DNA from: Diadema setosum
Lineage: Eukaryota; Echinodermata; Echinoidea; Diadematoida; Diadematidae
NCBI RefSeq assembly: GCF_964275005.1
Contig: NC_092705.1
Location: forward strand, 2,060,071-2,124,070
Length of the DNA: 64,000 bases
Direction of reading: 5' to 3'
Position 1 is the first letter of the stretch; each line of letters opens with the position of its first letter. Positions 53,972 through 64,000 of this stretch are shown here, in pieces. Both the position numbers and the translations under genes were made by a program. Under the pieces are notes generated by a model. The model was not told where the DNA came from, ran no database searches, and saw only the letters and a program-made list of their open reading frames with translations.

Positions 53972-54169
53972 ATTGGAAAAGCAATGGTCTCGATCGTCCT
54001 CTTAGAGATGCAGTGTAGCTAGCAGTATAATATCAATTTATCGTACTTATCAATTATTTCGATGTGTGTATAGTGCGCTTACCGCATTCGAGGGCATGGC
54101 TCTGTAGTTCCAGATGAGTGCAATCGTCAGTAGAATAATATAAACAGTATAACTTTTCAGTGCAGCCAT
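41920..54169 (-). CDS. Gene C: TNF-receptor-superfamily-like membrane protein, complete
   Basis: Five exons: 54083-54169, 53478-53617, 48548-48918, 45930-46057, 41920-42111; 918 nt, 305 residues plus stop, phases 0, 2, 1, 0. Signal peptide, CRD1 with LCEPG, CRD2, Ser/Thr-rich stalk without the STTELY repeat but with an extra CEDC pair, transmembrane helix, short tail. The counterpart of A/B exon 5 was not found: where it should be, a hairpin MITE lies (43088-43208). The tail exon has its own 27-residue internal duplication. Introns 2 and 4 are long and full of insertions. Spliced frame is open throughout, so probably functional. Ligand and signalling partners unknown; no death domain seen. 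Confidence 0.78.
42265..42525 (+). mobile_element. 5'-truncated LINE 3' end
   Basis: Contains AGCTCTGTCTTTTTAGTGGG in the stem-loop context seen at 17149-17193, and ends AAATAAACTTTAAATTGAAT with GAATT repeats. Only the last ~260 bp of the element. Lies in intron 4 of gene C. Confidence 0.7.
42526..42676. repeat. (AAT)n/(GAT)n/(GAA)n microsatellite
   Basis: Low-complexity trinucleotide run; Asn/Asp/Lys and Ile/Leu frames across it are artefacts. Confidence 0.95.
42677..42770 (-). mobile_element. SINE-like 3' end, minus strand
   Basis: Minus strand: CACCGGTATATAAAGCGCTA then TATAAATGCCATTCTTC and the trinucleotide tail. Same end type as the insert at 15850-16078. Confidence 0.5.
43088..43208. 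mobile_element. Hairpin MITE 1
   Basis: Arms of about 34 bp (GCAATGGACAGAATACTTCA... and its inverse) around a loop with CACTCGGCTGCGCCTAGT. The loop is nearly the same as that of an unrelated-arm hairpin at 59927-60103. Confidence 0.75.
43210..44160. other. Gene C intron 4, middle part
   Basis: 43275-43400 matches the CATCCATCC block of A/B intron 4. 43840-43870 is a GAA/GA run. Otherwise no gene, exon or element recognised. Confidence 0.5.
44160..44670. repeat. Direct repeat flanking the last exon of gene C, right copy
   Basis: Partner of 40230-40735, about 3.9 kb away in the same orientation. Confidence 0.65.
44690..45929. other. Gene C intron 4, part shared with A and B
   Basis: 44690-44960 and 45070-45310 align with 820-1300 of A; GGTACACATTCACAG and GGCGGCGTATAGCTGCTGA are recognisable. 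44815-44930 holds an inverted repeat (AAAGGCTAGGC / GTATAGCCTTTTTTCAAGG). No exon seen. Confidence 0.55.
45718..45800 (-). mobile_element. LINE-type 3' tail fragment, minus strand
   Basis: TTCAATTCAATAGTTTATTC and CATGATCCAAAGCGGTA; related to 17688-17755 and 56436-56515. Confidence 0.45.
45930..46057 (-). CDS. Gene C exon 4, transmembrane segment
   Basis: Acceptor ATTGACAG|GTTTATC, donor AATAAC|GTGAGA; 128 nt, phase 1 to 0. GGMITIVVICVIVILGLVVM, then the basic FLRKSKKVNCPLWNNN. Found by phase, splice sites and TM pattern; too short for a long open frame. Confidence 0.75.
46058..47730. other. Gene C intron 3, distal part
   Basis: Two stretches (46300-46590 and 47280-47540) are strewn with ATTTGAATGCAC and TTCAAATT-type words; see findings. 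Between them no coding frame or element was recognised. Confidence 0.45.
47738..48120. mobile_element. TTAA-type MITE, relative of the outer element at 18648
   Basis: AGGGATCATATAGTTTTGGT...CAATACTGTACCATCCCT between TTAA at 47734-47737 and 48121-48124. Inner arms AAATGGTTGAGATATCCAAA and its inverse. Confidence 0.85.
48548..48918 (-). CDS. Gene C exon 3, CRD2 and stalk
   Basis: Acceptor CAACTGTAG|ATGTGA, donor AAAACG|GTACAA; 371 nt, phase 2 to 1. CRD2: CDPCEDKYFQVNFSRCIKCH, then ECSECGTNER...SNTIC. Stalk rich in Thr/Ser/Asp, not repetitive, ending GSGNRAPEN. Confidence 0.82.
49321..50129. mobile_element. Non-autonomous TIR element nested in the decayed transposon
   Basis: Left end TTAACCCTAACTGCACTGGG, right end is its near inverse (CCCAGTACAGTAAGGGTGTAA). 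Long G and C runs mirrored near both ends (49339-49371, 50041-50085). No coding frame. Target repeat not clear. Confidence 0.65.
50135..51300. other. Interior of the decayed transposon
   Basis: No readable protein pieces found here. Composition is less AT-rich than around (50760-51130), perhaps decayed coding sequence. Confidence 0.35.
51392..52030 (-). pseudogene. Transposase-like relic
   Basis: Readable pieces: IWLDGPVSQFKIDLLSVPLP, VLMEKHNIDVQ, TSHGKDPVDTDIAANLKRH, and upstream GGRLVNKKIVMHQELFMKF and GLGTLLHKVVAIS. The GPxSQFK...SHGK..D...KR pattern recalls a group of uncharacterised transposon proteins in invertebrate genomes; superfamily not named with confidence. At least three frame changes or stops between the pieces (near 51560-51640 and 51810). 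Confidence 0.5.
52892..52929. repeat. (TA)n microsatellite, gene C intron 2
   Basis: TA run private to C; the A copy reads CATAATATCAAAAG at this place. Confidence 0.95.
53478..53617 (-). CDS. Gene C exon 2, CRD1
   Basis: Acceptor CATTTCACAG|GACTCG, donor AATAT|GTGAGA; 140 nt, phase 0 to 2. DSECEFDSQRTYNESCPNG then ATGLRLCEPGQKK. Very like the A exon. Confidence 0.8.
53906..53972. repeat. (TA)n(GA)n microsatellite, gene C intron 1
   Basis: Shorter counterpart of 4096-4212. Confidence 0.93.
54083..54169 (-). CDS. Gene C exon 1, signal peptide
   Basis: 29 residues, MAALKSYTVYIILLTIALIW then NYRAMPSNA. Donor G|GTAAGC, phase 0. One residue longer than in A. Confidence 0.8.
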
Positions 54170-54589
54170 CTTTTCTCTCTGTGGGTACTTTGGAGAATAT
54201 AAATATATATAGATATATATATTTATAATATTCGATTAAAACTATTATAATGATCAAGATGATAACGATATTATTGGTAACATATGGATGACGGAAAGAA
54301 GTTTACCAAAGTTTATCTCTTTAACAAACCTAAAATTACCATTATACGTCAACACTATCTTCCACACTACAAACTGAAGATATGTCACTTGTTAAAAGGA
54401 ATCAATATTTGTATATATGCTTTGCTCCAATGTCAATTTGAACAACATGAAGTTGTATCCAGTACACAGATTATAAAAAAAATGTAAAGTTATTCAATAA
54501 TGTGCAAAGTCCAAATACACAAATACATGTCCCAAGTTAGGCTAGCCAACGTTTAATATTCAATTGCTCCATCACGACGTGTATCTACG

Positions 54590-54905
54590 AGACTGTCTAG
54601 GCATTAACGTTGTTTGTCTAATATTCGATTCGTCTATTCTCCATCGATTCGTCTAATATTCATTTTGTCTGGTTACCATTTCGTCACTTGGGTTCCACCC
54701 AATTTGGCTAATAACCTTATACGTAATTTATTACTTAGTCTAACCCCCATTTCAGCAAATGACTATAGTTTGGCTACTTTTCAATTAGTCTGCTGACCAG
54801 TTGGTCTCATAGCACTTATTTATAGTCTAATGCACAAATGATCTAATAACCGTTTAGTCTACAGCTCACTCTGTGTAATTTTCATTTGGTCTGATTAAGT
54901 TGTTT
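54590..54905. repeat. Cluster of GTCTAAT / TTTGGTC words upstream of gene C
   Basis: Counterpart of 4830-5170, with opposite-strand words at 56085-56165. Confidence 0.6.
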
Positions 54906-55352
54906 GTTGTGTCCCTTTAACGTCCAAGCCCTGGTATGTTCACAGCGTTGCCTGGTTCAACAGATGAAATTATCGTATCAGTGACTCGGAATAATCGTTC
55001 TTGGAGAAAATTATCGTACGACAGGGGGTTATCGTGATAAAAATAATGGCGAAATAGTGAATAATTTTGAAACGATAATGCATTGCACAAAATACGCTTT
55101 CCTGTTAATTCAAGTATTCATGCTATCAGTAAATTGACAACAATGCAATACTAAATATAGCTTTACCATCAGCGCCGAGAGTTTATCAATTAGAACACTA
55201 AATGGTATTCTGGTGCCGTCGCTCAATACACTTGCTCGCGCACGTGCCTTGCAAGATAACTAATGATTATGTTGATTTGATTGCATCGATTAGTATCACT
55301 AATTAACGTTGTCAGTACAATGGTGTCAAAAGCGTCATCATACTCATTTATA

Positions 55353-55659
55353 CGGGTGCACGTCACGAGACCGACACCCACAAGTCATACAGCTCACAAG
55401 TCATACAGCCCATGAGTTACACAGCTCACGAGTCACGACACTAAGCTAACAAGGCCCACAAGACCGACACATTAAGCTCCGTGTTGTATCTGTCGAAATC
55501 GTGGGCTGTTTTCAGCTAGTGTCGAACTCATGGGCTTTATTTGCCTAGTGTCGAATTCATGGGCTGTATGACTCGTGAGCTGTATGACTAATGGACCTGT
55601 CTTCAATGTCGAACTCGTAGGCTGTATGACTCGTGGGTGTCGGTCTAGTAGGATGACCC
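55353..55659. mobile_element. Foldback MITE with 8-bp target repeat, copy 2
   Basis: Flanked by CATTTATA (55345-55352 and 55660-55667). The A flank has the empty site (CTCATTTATACACCTG, 5634-5649). Ends CGGGTGCACGTCACGAGACC and GGTCTAGTAGGATGACCC; AGACCGACACCCAC is exact in both arms. Confidence 0.88.
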
Positions 55660-57263
55660 CATTTATACACCTGTTACTTAAATGCAACATTCATTGTTCG
55701 TTTTGTTTACGTTCAATGGTCCCCCTCCTATAATATACCATAAAGATGGCTACGCTGGTGAGTGTCACGGGAGGTATGGTATCTGATATCGGGTGCGTCT
55801 CTGAAGACTTGTTCGTCGGAGAGGGGCGTCCTAAGGCTTTTGAATGTGATTGGTTGTGATCGATATTTATACGTTCATGGTTATTTGGTTTTCCAGAATC
55901 AATATACAAAACCCTACGATAGCATACACTGTCTGTTAGCTAGCAATGAAATCAACGTGTGCATTTCGATCCTTGTATGTCTGCATTGTGACTTGAAAGC
56001 AGTCCATAGACCATAATATGGTATTAGACGGAATCAGGGGAAAAATACAAAGACGAGATTGCGATTAGACAATTTTGTCATAAGACTGAATTACAATTAG
56101 TCAAAATGGACAATAGAGATTACTGGATCAAACGGTATTTAGACCAAATTTATAGTACAAAATGGGTTTAGCCGTGTAGATTGGTGTTAGATGATCTGGG
56201 AATTAAACAACCTGGTATTCTAGACTGAGTGACAATAAATCACTATCTTATTGTTATCAAATCAATATGTATCAACAGACAGAATCAACGAAGTCCCTTA
56301 AGGAGAACCAACGTACAAACTATACAGAATTGTTTTTCTCTGTGTTAGCTTACACTGAACATGACATAGCAGCGCATAATAATGTGCTCTTTCCAGTGCA
56401 ACATTCGATACGAGGATAGTGAGTAGAAGTATAATATTCAATTCAATTCAATTCAATTCAATAGTTTATTTATTTCCATCATCAAAAAAGAAAAAGAGAA
56501 CACGATTCAAAGCGGTACAAATTGTCGATTTGTCTTTCATTCGTACTTTATGATAAGGACAGGTTTTTTTTTCAGATACAATGCAATGTATATGTACAAA
56601 TGCTGTCATAAAAAGAAACAATGCATTTAGTCGTGGACACAAAAACAGTAAAAAATCATAACGATGGAAAACAGTAGTCCACTAAAAAGCCATGCTTGCA
56701 AGACGTGGAACAGTGGAACAAAACAACGACAGCACCAATTTGTTATACCAATGAAAAATATTCATAATCTTTATCACATTCTTCTCTATACTATTGTAAA
56801 TTTACTCATTGGCATATAATGCTGATACTATAAACACTACTTACTACGATTTTAGAATATGAACATACTTATACTAAAACTGTATAACATAGCACATTTA
56901 TGGCACAGACACTATGTTCGTAAGAAAGCCTTTGTCGTGTATAAGAGCGTGTAAAACTTTACTTCAATAATCCGTTGACAAAGGCATTGCAAATATTACA
57001 GAGGTCGTTACTTTAAAGGCGCTGTGGGATGCAATGATTCAATGAAGTTGAAAATTATTGTCAATAAGTCACAAAATTGATATTCACTTCGTAAGCTTAC
57101 ACAGAACAGTTTATAATTATGAAATAGAAGCCCATAAAATATGTACTAGTTCCAGAACAACTTTTGCAATGATCAGGTTTCCAGTTAACAAAATTTGTTC
57201 CAAGATTTTGTTGTTTACCTAAATGACAGCGTGTGAAAATTTACTTGAATAATCAGTTATATA

Positions 57264-57794
57264 CACTGCAAAAAGTCCGGTGTTAAATAGTGAACACCGA
57301 GCTGGTGTTACATTTTCGGTGCTCATTTATGGTGTTAAATTAACACCCCCAGGTGTCATTTCCAAATTTTAAATTGTTTTTTTAAGAGTTTCTTAGTAAC
57401 TGCACTCCTTGTTGATTTTCAATTTAAACAAGACGATCAAGAATTTTACGTTGAAATACTAGATTTTTGAAAAAGTGTGAAAATAATTTTACACCAAAGT
57501 AACACCAGCTGGTGTGGTCCCTTATTGAAGCTGGACGGGTGTTAAACCATTGATATTAACACCAACAAGTATCAAATCAACACCATGTGGTGTCATTTTT
57601 TAATTAACACCAGTATAGTGTCAAAATAACACCTGGTACAGTGTCAAATTAACACCACGAAGTGTCAGGTGAACACTTTTCAACACCATCACAGTGCATT
57701 TTTAACACCTGTGGGTGTGGTCCTTTATTGAAGTTTGATCGATGTTAGATTTAACACCCGTGGTGTTAAATCTAACACCCATGTTTTTACAGTG
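57264..57794. mobile_element. 531-bp TA-flanked MITE, twin 1
   Basis: CACTGCAAAAAGTCCGGTGT...TGTTTTTACAGTG flanked by TA. Interior crowded with GGTGTTA / TAACACC words on both strands. TA target fits Tc1/mariner-type elements. Absent from A. Confidence 0.85.
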
Positions 57795-57947
57795 TAGACA
57801 AAAACAATTATATACTTTTCACATCAGGCGCCGTGCAGTACAGTGATTTCACAACGTTGAAATTGTCAACGAGGTACGGAATTGACTTCACTTCGTTAGT
57901 TACTAAGAACAGGTTGTGATTAGAAAATAGCAGCGCATTAATATGTA

Positions 57948-58478
57948 CACTGCAAAAAGTCCGGTGTTAAATAGTGAACACCGAGCTGGTGTTAAATTTT
58001 CGGTGCTCATTTATGGTGTTAAATTAACACCCCCGGGTGTCATTTCCAAATTTTAAACTGTTTTTTGAAGAGTTTCTTAGTAACTGCACTTCTTGTTGAT
58101 TTTTGATTTAAACAAGACGATCAAGAATTTTACATTAAAATACTAGATTTTTTTAAAAATGTGAAAATAATTTTACACCAAAGTAACACCAGCTGGTGTG
58201 GTCCCTTATTGAAGCTGGACGGGTGTTAAACCATTGATATTAACACCAACAAGTATCAAATCAACACCATGTGGTGTCATTTTTTAATTAACACCAGTAC
58301 AGTGTCAAAATAACACCAGGTACAGTGTCAAATTAACACCACGAAGTGTCAGGTGAACACTTTTCAACACCATCACAGTGCATTTTTAACACCTGTGGGT
58401 GTGGTCCTTTATTGAAATTTGATCGGTGTTAGATTTAACACCCGTGGTGTTAAATCTAACACCCATGTTTTTACAGTG
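57948..58478. mobile_element. 531-bp TA-flanked MITE, twin 2
   Basis: Same length and orientation as twin 1, differing at only a small number of positions by eye, also flanked by TA. Only 153 bp separate them. Confidence 0.85.
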
Positions 58479-59924
58479 TACTCTTTCTAGAACTACTTTT
58501 GAAATGATTACAGTTAGCAGAATGTTGTTCTAAGAAAGAGTTTGTGGTCTATGAGCGTGTGCAGCTTTACTGTAATAATCAGTTGACAAAGGACAAATAC
58601 TACAAAGTTCACTTCTTACACCAGGCGCATTGCAATGCAGTGATTTGACAAATCCAGAATTGTCAACAAGGTACGAAATTGGCCCTCACTTTGTCAGCTT
58701 AAAAGTTACAGAACAGGTTGATATCACAATATTATCATAGCAGCGCCTAATTATTGTGTGCTCGATCTAGTAAAGCTCTTGCCATGATTATACATGTACT
58801 TGGTAATGTTTTGTTGTAAGAAAGTTTTTGTCGTCTATGACACAGCATAGGCTTTTAACTTTTAACAATGATAATTAGTAAGTCTAGACAAAGGCAAATA
58901 CTGCAAAGGTCATATCAGTCGACGTGTAATGCAGTGATTTCACGAAGCAGAAATCGTCAACACAAGGTATGGAATAAATGGCCTTCACCTATAGACCAAT
59001 TTGGTTTGGGTAATGTTTTTAATGGTAATATATAAGGGTGTCAAGTATGCCTAACAGAAAGATACTTTATGCACCGACATAGCGACGCACCTAGCTCATT
59101 GCGTAACCCATTGAAAGTTCTTTGTTCTTCTTTGGAAGCACCCCAGTTATGGCCACCATGATAAGTTACAGTGATCTGAAGTCGAATTCATCCATGGAAA
59201 TGTATTAGGCGTAAACAGAACAGGTTGTGATTATATACATAAAAAGCATCGCATATATCCTGTGCTCGGTCTGGAACAACTTTTAGAATGAGGACAATTA
59301 GTATGATTTTGACAGACAACGGACTTACCGATTCCTCTGAAACCAGTATTCGTAGAATGAGCTTGATGAAGGCTCGCATAAGAATGTGTATGAATATACG
59401 TGATATACCGGCTTCTGATATTACGTACGCGGATATTCCCCTTAGGTAAGCCCTATAATGTACATCTGTACTCTCGTAATAGAATGAGCTGAAAACTTGT
59501 GTGACGTACCGGTATACATGCTAAGTTCCTTCTATCACGATTGGCGCCAAAACTGAAATCATGGTCTTCATCATGGAGGAATCGTGGTGATCTGATCCGA
59601 TCTGGAGGTCAATCGCGGCACTTGTGTTGATAGGAGAAAACTTTTGGACTGTTCAAAACTTATTTTCTACGATCAACACGATTATCAATCGTGACCGTGG
59701 CATTAGTTCGTCTTGGAGGGTAGAAAGCAACAGATCATATCTACCTAATTGTGCTTCTTAATGCTTGTGATCAGAATCATCCTTTATTCTTCCCTTCAGC
59801 TTAATAATTTTTGCACATTTTACAATTATACTTATAGTCAGACTATAATACATTTTGCTTTCCTACATGTTTTATGCCGCTACTCTGTTTCTATAGTTCA
59901 GACGCAATATCTAAAGTCTCTATT

Positions 59925-60539
59925 ATACAAATGATGCACAGGATTATTTCGTGGCGTTAGTGGAGATGCAGCTCACTCTCGGGTATTTACAATGTAGTGC
60001 GACATGCACTCGGCTTCGCCTCGTGCAGGTTTCACAACTATAAATACCCTCGAGTGCGCTACATCTCCACTAACGCCACGAAATAATCCTGTGCATCATT
60101 TGTTTTATAAAATGGGTCGAAAACTAACAGCATTTTTCACGTACCTTTGTGGGTCAATACCAGTCAGCTACATGTAGCACTCGCTGAAGAATCAAGATGT
60201 CCGAAGATGTTCGTCCCAAACATTTACGCACGTCGCACTCGGAAATCCCGCACATATAAGTACTGTACGTATAAGAGTATACGTACGCCACACATGTTAT
60301 GCACAAGAAAGGCCGGCCGGCAGCCGGTGTAGCCCGAACTAGAAGTTGTTTACAGGATTGACAGCGCGTATAGTAGCGCGCGACGCACTTGTAACAACTG
60401 ATTGAGTGCGCACTGCTAGTGTAAACATTGTGACGTCAGGCCGAGCATGTTAGTGAGAAATTAATGCACGCACACGTGACTCATTTCAGCGCTTCCAATT
60501 GGCTACATTCTTGAACCCATTTTATAAAAGCATATAACA
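59925..60539. mobile_element. C-private insertion with hairpin and TIR element
   Basis: The A flank (21335-21360) runs through without it. Contains hairpin MITE 2 (59927-60103) and a segment bounded by TTTTATAAAATGGGT (60104-60118) and its inverse (60515-60529). CpG is frequent, unlike the surroundings. Confidence 0.7.
59927..60103. mobile_element. Hairpin MITE 2
   Basis: Perfect 42-bp arms (ACAAATGATGCACAGGATTA... and inverse at 60062-60103). Loop includes CACTCGGCTTCGCCTCGTG. Confidence 0.8.
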
Positions 60540-61381
60540 TTCTTTTCTTTAGCACGCACAGTCATAATTGAACTAAATGGCCCCGCAGCCCGGATTTGAA
60601 TGTTGACCAACTAGAGGCAGACACGTCCTCGCAAACTATTTTGAAACACTCTGTCAGAAAAATAGTTCATTTGAAATGACGCCTTTCCTTCCTTTCTTCA
60701 TGCTGTGGCTGTTTTGAGTGGGTGGTGTTCATGTGTGAATTTCGTATTGCATGACCACCTGTGTGTATTTGTATGTATTTCATGTTTTTGTCACATTTTC
60801 ATGGTACACAAGGCATATAGCGTCTGTGACGTAACATGCATGATACCTTATTTTCAGTATGTATTTCCTCTGTACTTTGAAAATCTCTACAATAATACGT
60901 TTTTTCATTACCTGCATCATACAGATCAATTATCAGAAGTCTAAGTGTACATATGTTTTCATAAAATGTATATTGACTAGATGGTGTCACACGCTCAATA
61001 GCCATAGCAGGAGAAACATCCACAAACAGTCACGCACAGGACTACATTGGCCATTCATCGCACTCTTACATTATTATATATAGACCTGCATTACTTATTG
61101 GATTTCCATTTTTTTTAAATACTTCTATATATCTATATGCCTTTATTTACATTCAAATTATTTGTAACGCATCAGTGGCTTAATTTCTGATTCCCATTTA
61201 TTATTATTTCGCTTGTTGTCAAGAACAAGGCCAAGCAGGTCGAAAACTTGGCAATCAAAAGCGCTGTATAAAACAACGTCACTAGATGTACCAGCCCATC
61301 TACATCATTCTTACACTTCTACAGACGACATGCAGCCTTCGAGTAAAAGATATTGAAACACCTTACACTCAATATGTGCAC

Positions 61382-61433
61382 TCACACACACACACACACG
61401 CACACACGCATACAAATATACATATATATATAT

Positions 61434-61479
<46 letters not shown>

Positions 61480-61480
61480 T
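61382..61480. repeat. (CA)n and (TA)n microsatellites
   Basis: Counterpart of the TA run at 23137-23190, expanded with CA. Confidence 0.93.
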
Positions 61481-61894
61481 TACTCAGTATATTATACAGA
61501 GGGAGAGAGAGAGATGAAGCATTCATTGTTTTGAAGTTGTGTTGTAAAAAGTTGTATGGTATACACAGATAATGTCGGCAATGTGTGGTTATGAGAAATA
61601 GGTTGGATTACTGGAGTAAACGATAACATACAGTGAATCCTGAACACTTAAATCTTTACTGGAAATTGACAACTCACAAAAGCGTATTCCACATGAAGCG
61701 CAAAGGTGATGACAAATAAATGGAATAATTGCTTTGCCAACGAAGCAAGTCTAGATAAGATTAAAAGATAAATAAACTATCGTTATATATCTCACACTAT
61801 GAGCAGTTCTGGGAGAGAAATCATTTTTTTTGTTGTTGCTATATTTCGATTAATAATGTTTTGAAACATGTTAAGTTAAACATCGCAAAAACAT

Positions 61895-62000
61895 CTGATC
61901 TGGGAGGGTTTCATAAATCTGTCCTTAAAGTTACAAACAACTTAAGAACGACTGGTGATCAGTTCTGATGTGCTATACTAATCAGAATTTCAATAATGAC
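61895..62000. mobile_element. Left half of the palindromic MITE of 23390-23557
   Basis: CTGGGAGGGTTTCATAAATC and TGGTGATCAGTTCTGATGTG are kept; the right arm is missing. Confidence 0.7.
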
Positions 62001-62109
62001 ATAGTCACTTTGTGAAAAAAGAAAAGAATCGAGCCTGTCAGGTATTATGATCTATAAATCTTTAGCTGAAGAGGTAGTGCCAAATAAATTGAAAGTTGTA
62101 AAAATTAAA

Positions 62110-63300
62110 ACAAGATCCCTAAATACCTCTGCAAGTGAAATTCATTAGGTTGGAATAGTACATAATCAGAAAGACAAAGTTCTCTCGTCTACAGTTTATT
62201 GTTTACACATAGGAAATCGAATAACATGACAGCAAAACACATGAAAGACATGTTTGAATACAAACATTGCCATAATTCCTAGATTACCACAGTCAAAATC
62301 ATTCGTTTCTATCTCAGTCTAACAACAGATAATTGCAAGAAATGCAAAGCACACACAAAGCTGCTTCCACACTCACAATGATATATCTGATTATTTGAGA
62401 CACCTTTCAACTGTCACTGCCATAAAGTTCAACTTTTAGTCCCTTATACCGCTTCAAGTGAAGTCATTAACTTTGGTTTGGAATACCATTATCAGAAAGA
62501 CATACATATATAGATTGTTATTTACATAATCTATATAAGAAATTACATTACAATAAAAATACTCATGACATCAAACGAAATGAAATACTTTAGTGAATAC
62601 AAACATCGGCATAATCCCTGCGCAATCAAAACTATACCTCACCCTACAAAATAAATTGGAAGAGATCGTTTATACACACAGCTGAATATACATCATAATA
62701 TCTGATCATTTAGGCTGCCACTCCCCTTCCACCGCCTGGACGTGCGTTCAACTTTAAGACCCTAATACCAATGCAAGTGAAGTTCTAGTTTGGAATACCT
62801 TGTATCTAAAAGACAAAATACCTATAGTTTATCATTTACATAAAAGACATGTTTGAATATTGATACAAACAGCGCCATATTCCCTCCACAATCAAAATAA
62901 TCTCTTTCCGTTTCAGCCTTTAACAAACAGTTGCAAGAAATTGTTAGCATAACACTGCTGCATCTACATATAGTTATTACGTCCAAAATATAATCATCTG
63001 ACAATAATTAGGCTACCTCTCCCCTTTCACCTCCTTTAAATTCAACTTTAAGACTCTCATACCTTTGGAAAGTGAAGTTCATGACCATTTAGGTCGGAAT
63101 ACATCATCAGAAAAATAAGATACCCATAATCTTATCAAGTACATAAACGAAATCGAATAACACCACAGCACACGAAGTGAAAGACAAGTTTGAATACAAG
63201 CATCGCCATATATTCCCTCCGCAGTCACACTCACCTCTTTCTATTTCAGCCTACAACAAATAACCATAATAGCTGCAAGAGATTGTTAAAGTGGCAGATC
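62110..63300. repeat. ~300-bp tandem repeat family 2, upstream of C
   Basis: Four to five units with AAGTGAAATTCATTAGGTTG, TAACATGACAGCAAAACACA, TTTCAGCCT(A/T)ACAACAAA, as at 24310-26410. Confidence 0.75.
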
Positions 63301-63309
63301 TATAGGGAA

Positions 63310-64000
63310 GGGGGGTCAGGGAGTTTAATACCACTTTATTTTTTGTCAAGTGAAAATGAGAATCATGCACATATGCATAGTGCATAATTGCAATCTGGAT
63401 TGAATATATAGCAAAGATTGTGTATCTACATAAATTATACCGGTAAGAATGCAGAAGATCGGACGCATAAGGAGAAAATAGACATAATGGTATATACGAC
63501 ACAATAATAGGAAGATCTGAGGAGGACTTGTGTTTGACAGATTATTTTTCTATGAAAAAAATTTAAAAGATGATTTATATGTAATTGTTTAATGTTTAAA
63601 GAAATGGTGACTTGATTGAGATGATGAAACGAACCTAATTTGGTTGTATATTATAAGATTTCAATAAAGTAATTTTTGATTTATTCTTGAAAGACTCAAA
63701 GTTTTAACTTTTATGATGTTATTATGAAGTGAGTCCCAATGCTTTGGCCCATCGTAAATGAAGGTGTTCTGAGTCAGCAAAGTTTTCAAAAATGGCAAAT
63801 GGAAGTCGTTCGATCGCCATGTTGGATAATTGTGAATGGATTGATTTCTTCGAAACATTGTTTCAAATATATTTGGAAGAGTATTCTTATTATAATTATA
63901 CATAAATTGTCCTAAATTAAACAAATACAAATCTTAAATTTTCAATATTTTGTTTTAAAAAAACCCTGGGGTCATTATGGGACAAAAAATGCAGTATAAA
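63310..64000 (-). mobile_element. Old LINE relic, minus strand, running off the window
   Basis: 3' UTR (63310-63600) then the C-terminal block (RSNDFHLPFLKTLLTQNTFI, YLFNLGQFMYNYNKN). Orthologous in position to 26415-27110, which shows that the LINE was there before the A/C duplication and that the duplicated block continues past 64000. Confidence 0.82.

Larger units (their letters stand above)
52826..56165. repeat. Segmental duplication, C copy of the A/C 5' block, proximal part
   Basis: Partner of 3112-6157. The homology resumes at 52826 (TTTTCCTTCCACACTG) right after the C-private transposon. Confidence 0.88.
56175..61300. repeat. Segmental duplication, C copy of the A/C 5' block, middle part
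   Basis: Partner of 17409-22190, with units of tandem repeat family 1 near 56380, 56930, 57220, 57820, 58490, 58740 and 59230. Confidence 0.83.

Overview
The window looks like AT-rich, repeat-dense nuclear DNA of an invertebrate deuterostome, most likely an echinoderm. The grounds are spliced genes with GT-AG introns, TNF-receptor-type genes, CR1/Jockey-like LINEs, many MITEs, and a Ty3/gypsy relic of the Gmr1 type (integrase ahead of reverse transcriptase), a group described from deuterostomes. The species cannot be fixed from the sequence.

The only host genes I can support are three paralogous TNF-receptor-superfamily-like genes in a head-to-tail array on the minus strand. Gene A spans 4403 to 70 and runs off the left edge. 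Gene B spans 35045 to 29543, gene C 54169 to 41920. Each was assembled from short exons with matching phases (0, 2, 1, 0, and a further 0 in A and B): signal peptide, CRD1, CRD2 plus a Ser/Thr-rich stalk, transmembrane helix, short tail without a visible death domain. The stalk carries 18 copies of an 8-residue repeat in A, about 3 decayed copies in B and none in C. Gene A is a mosaic. Its 5' part (upstream DNA, signal peptide, CRD1, CRD2) resembles C, while its stalk, transmembrane exon, tail and introns are nearly the same as B. The switch lies inside exon 3.

Layout: 1-4403 gene A; 4404-6157 its 5' flank; 6157-17408 a young LINE carrying a nested Gmr1-like LTR element (9441-14891) and a SINE-like insert; 17409-26400 duplicated flank with MITEs and two families of ~300-bp tandem repeats; 26415-29505 an old minus-strand LINE split by another LINE; 29543-35045 gene B; 35046-41460 its flank with a tRNA-derived SINE; 41920-54169 gene C, whose long introns hold MITEs and a decayed DNA transposon (about 48960-52455); 54170-64000 the flank of C, homologous to the flank of A and ending in the same LINE relic. 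Comparing the flanks of A and C gives natural empty sites for many insertions and orders them in time: the shared LINE first, then the A/C duplication, then the private MITEs and the composite LINE in A.

The genes probably make cell-surface receptors for TNF-like ligands. Ligand, signalling partners and expression cannot be read here.
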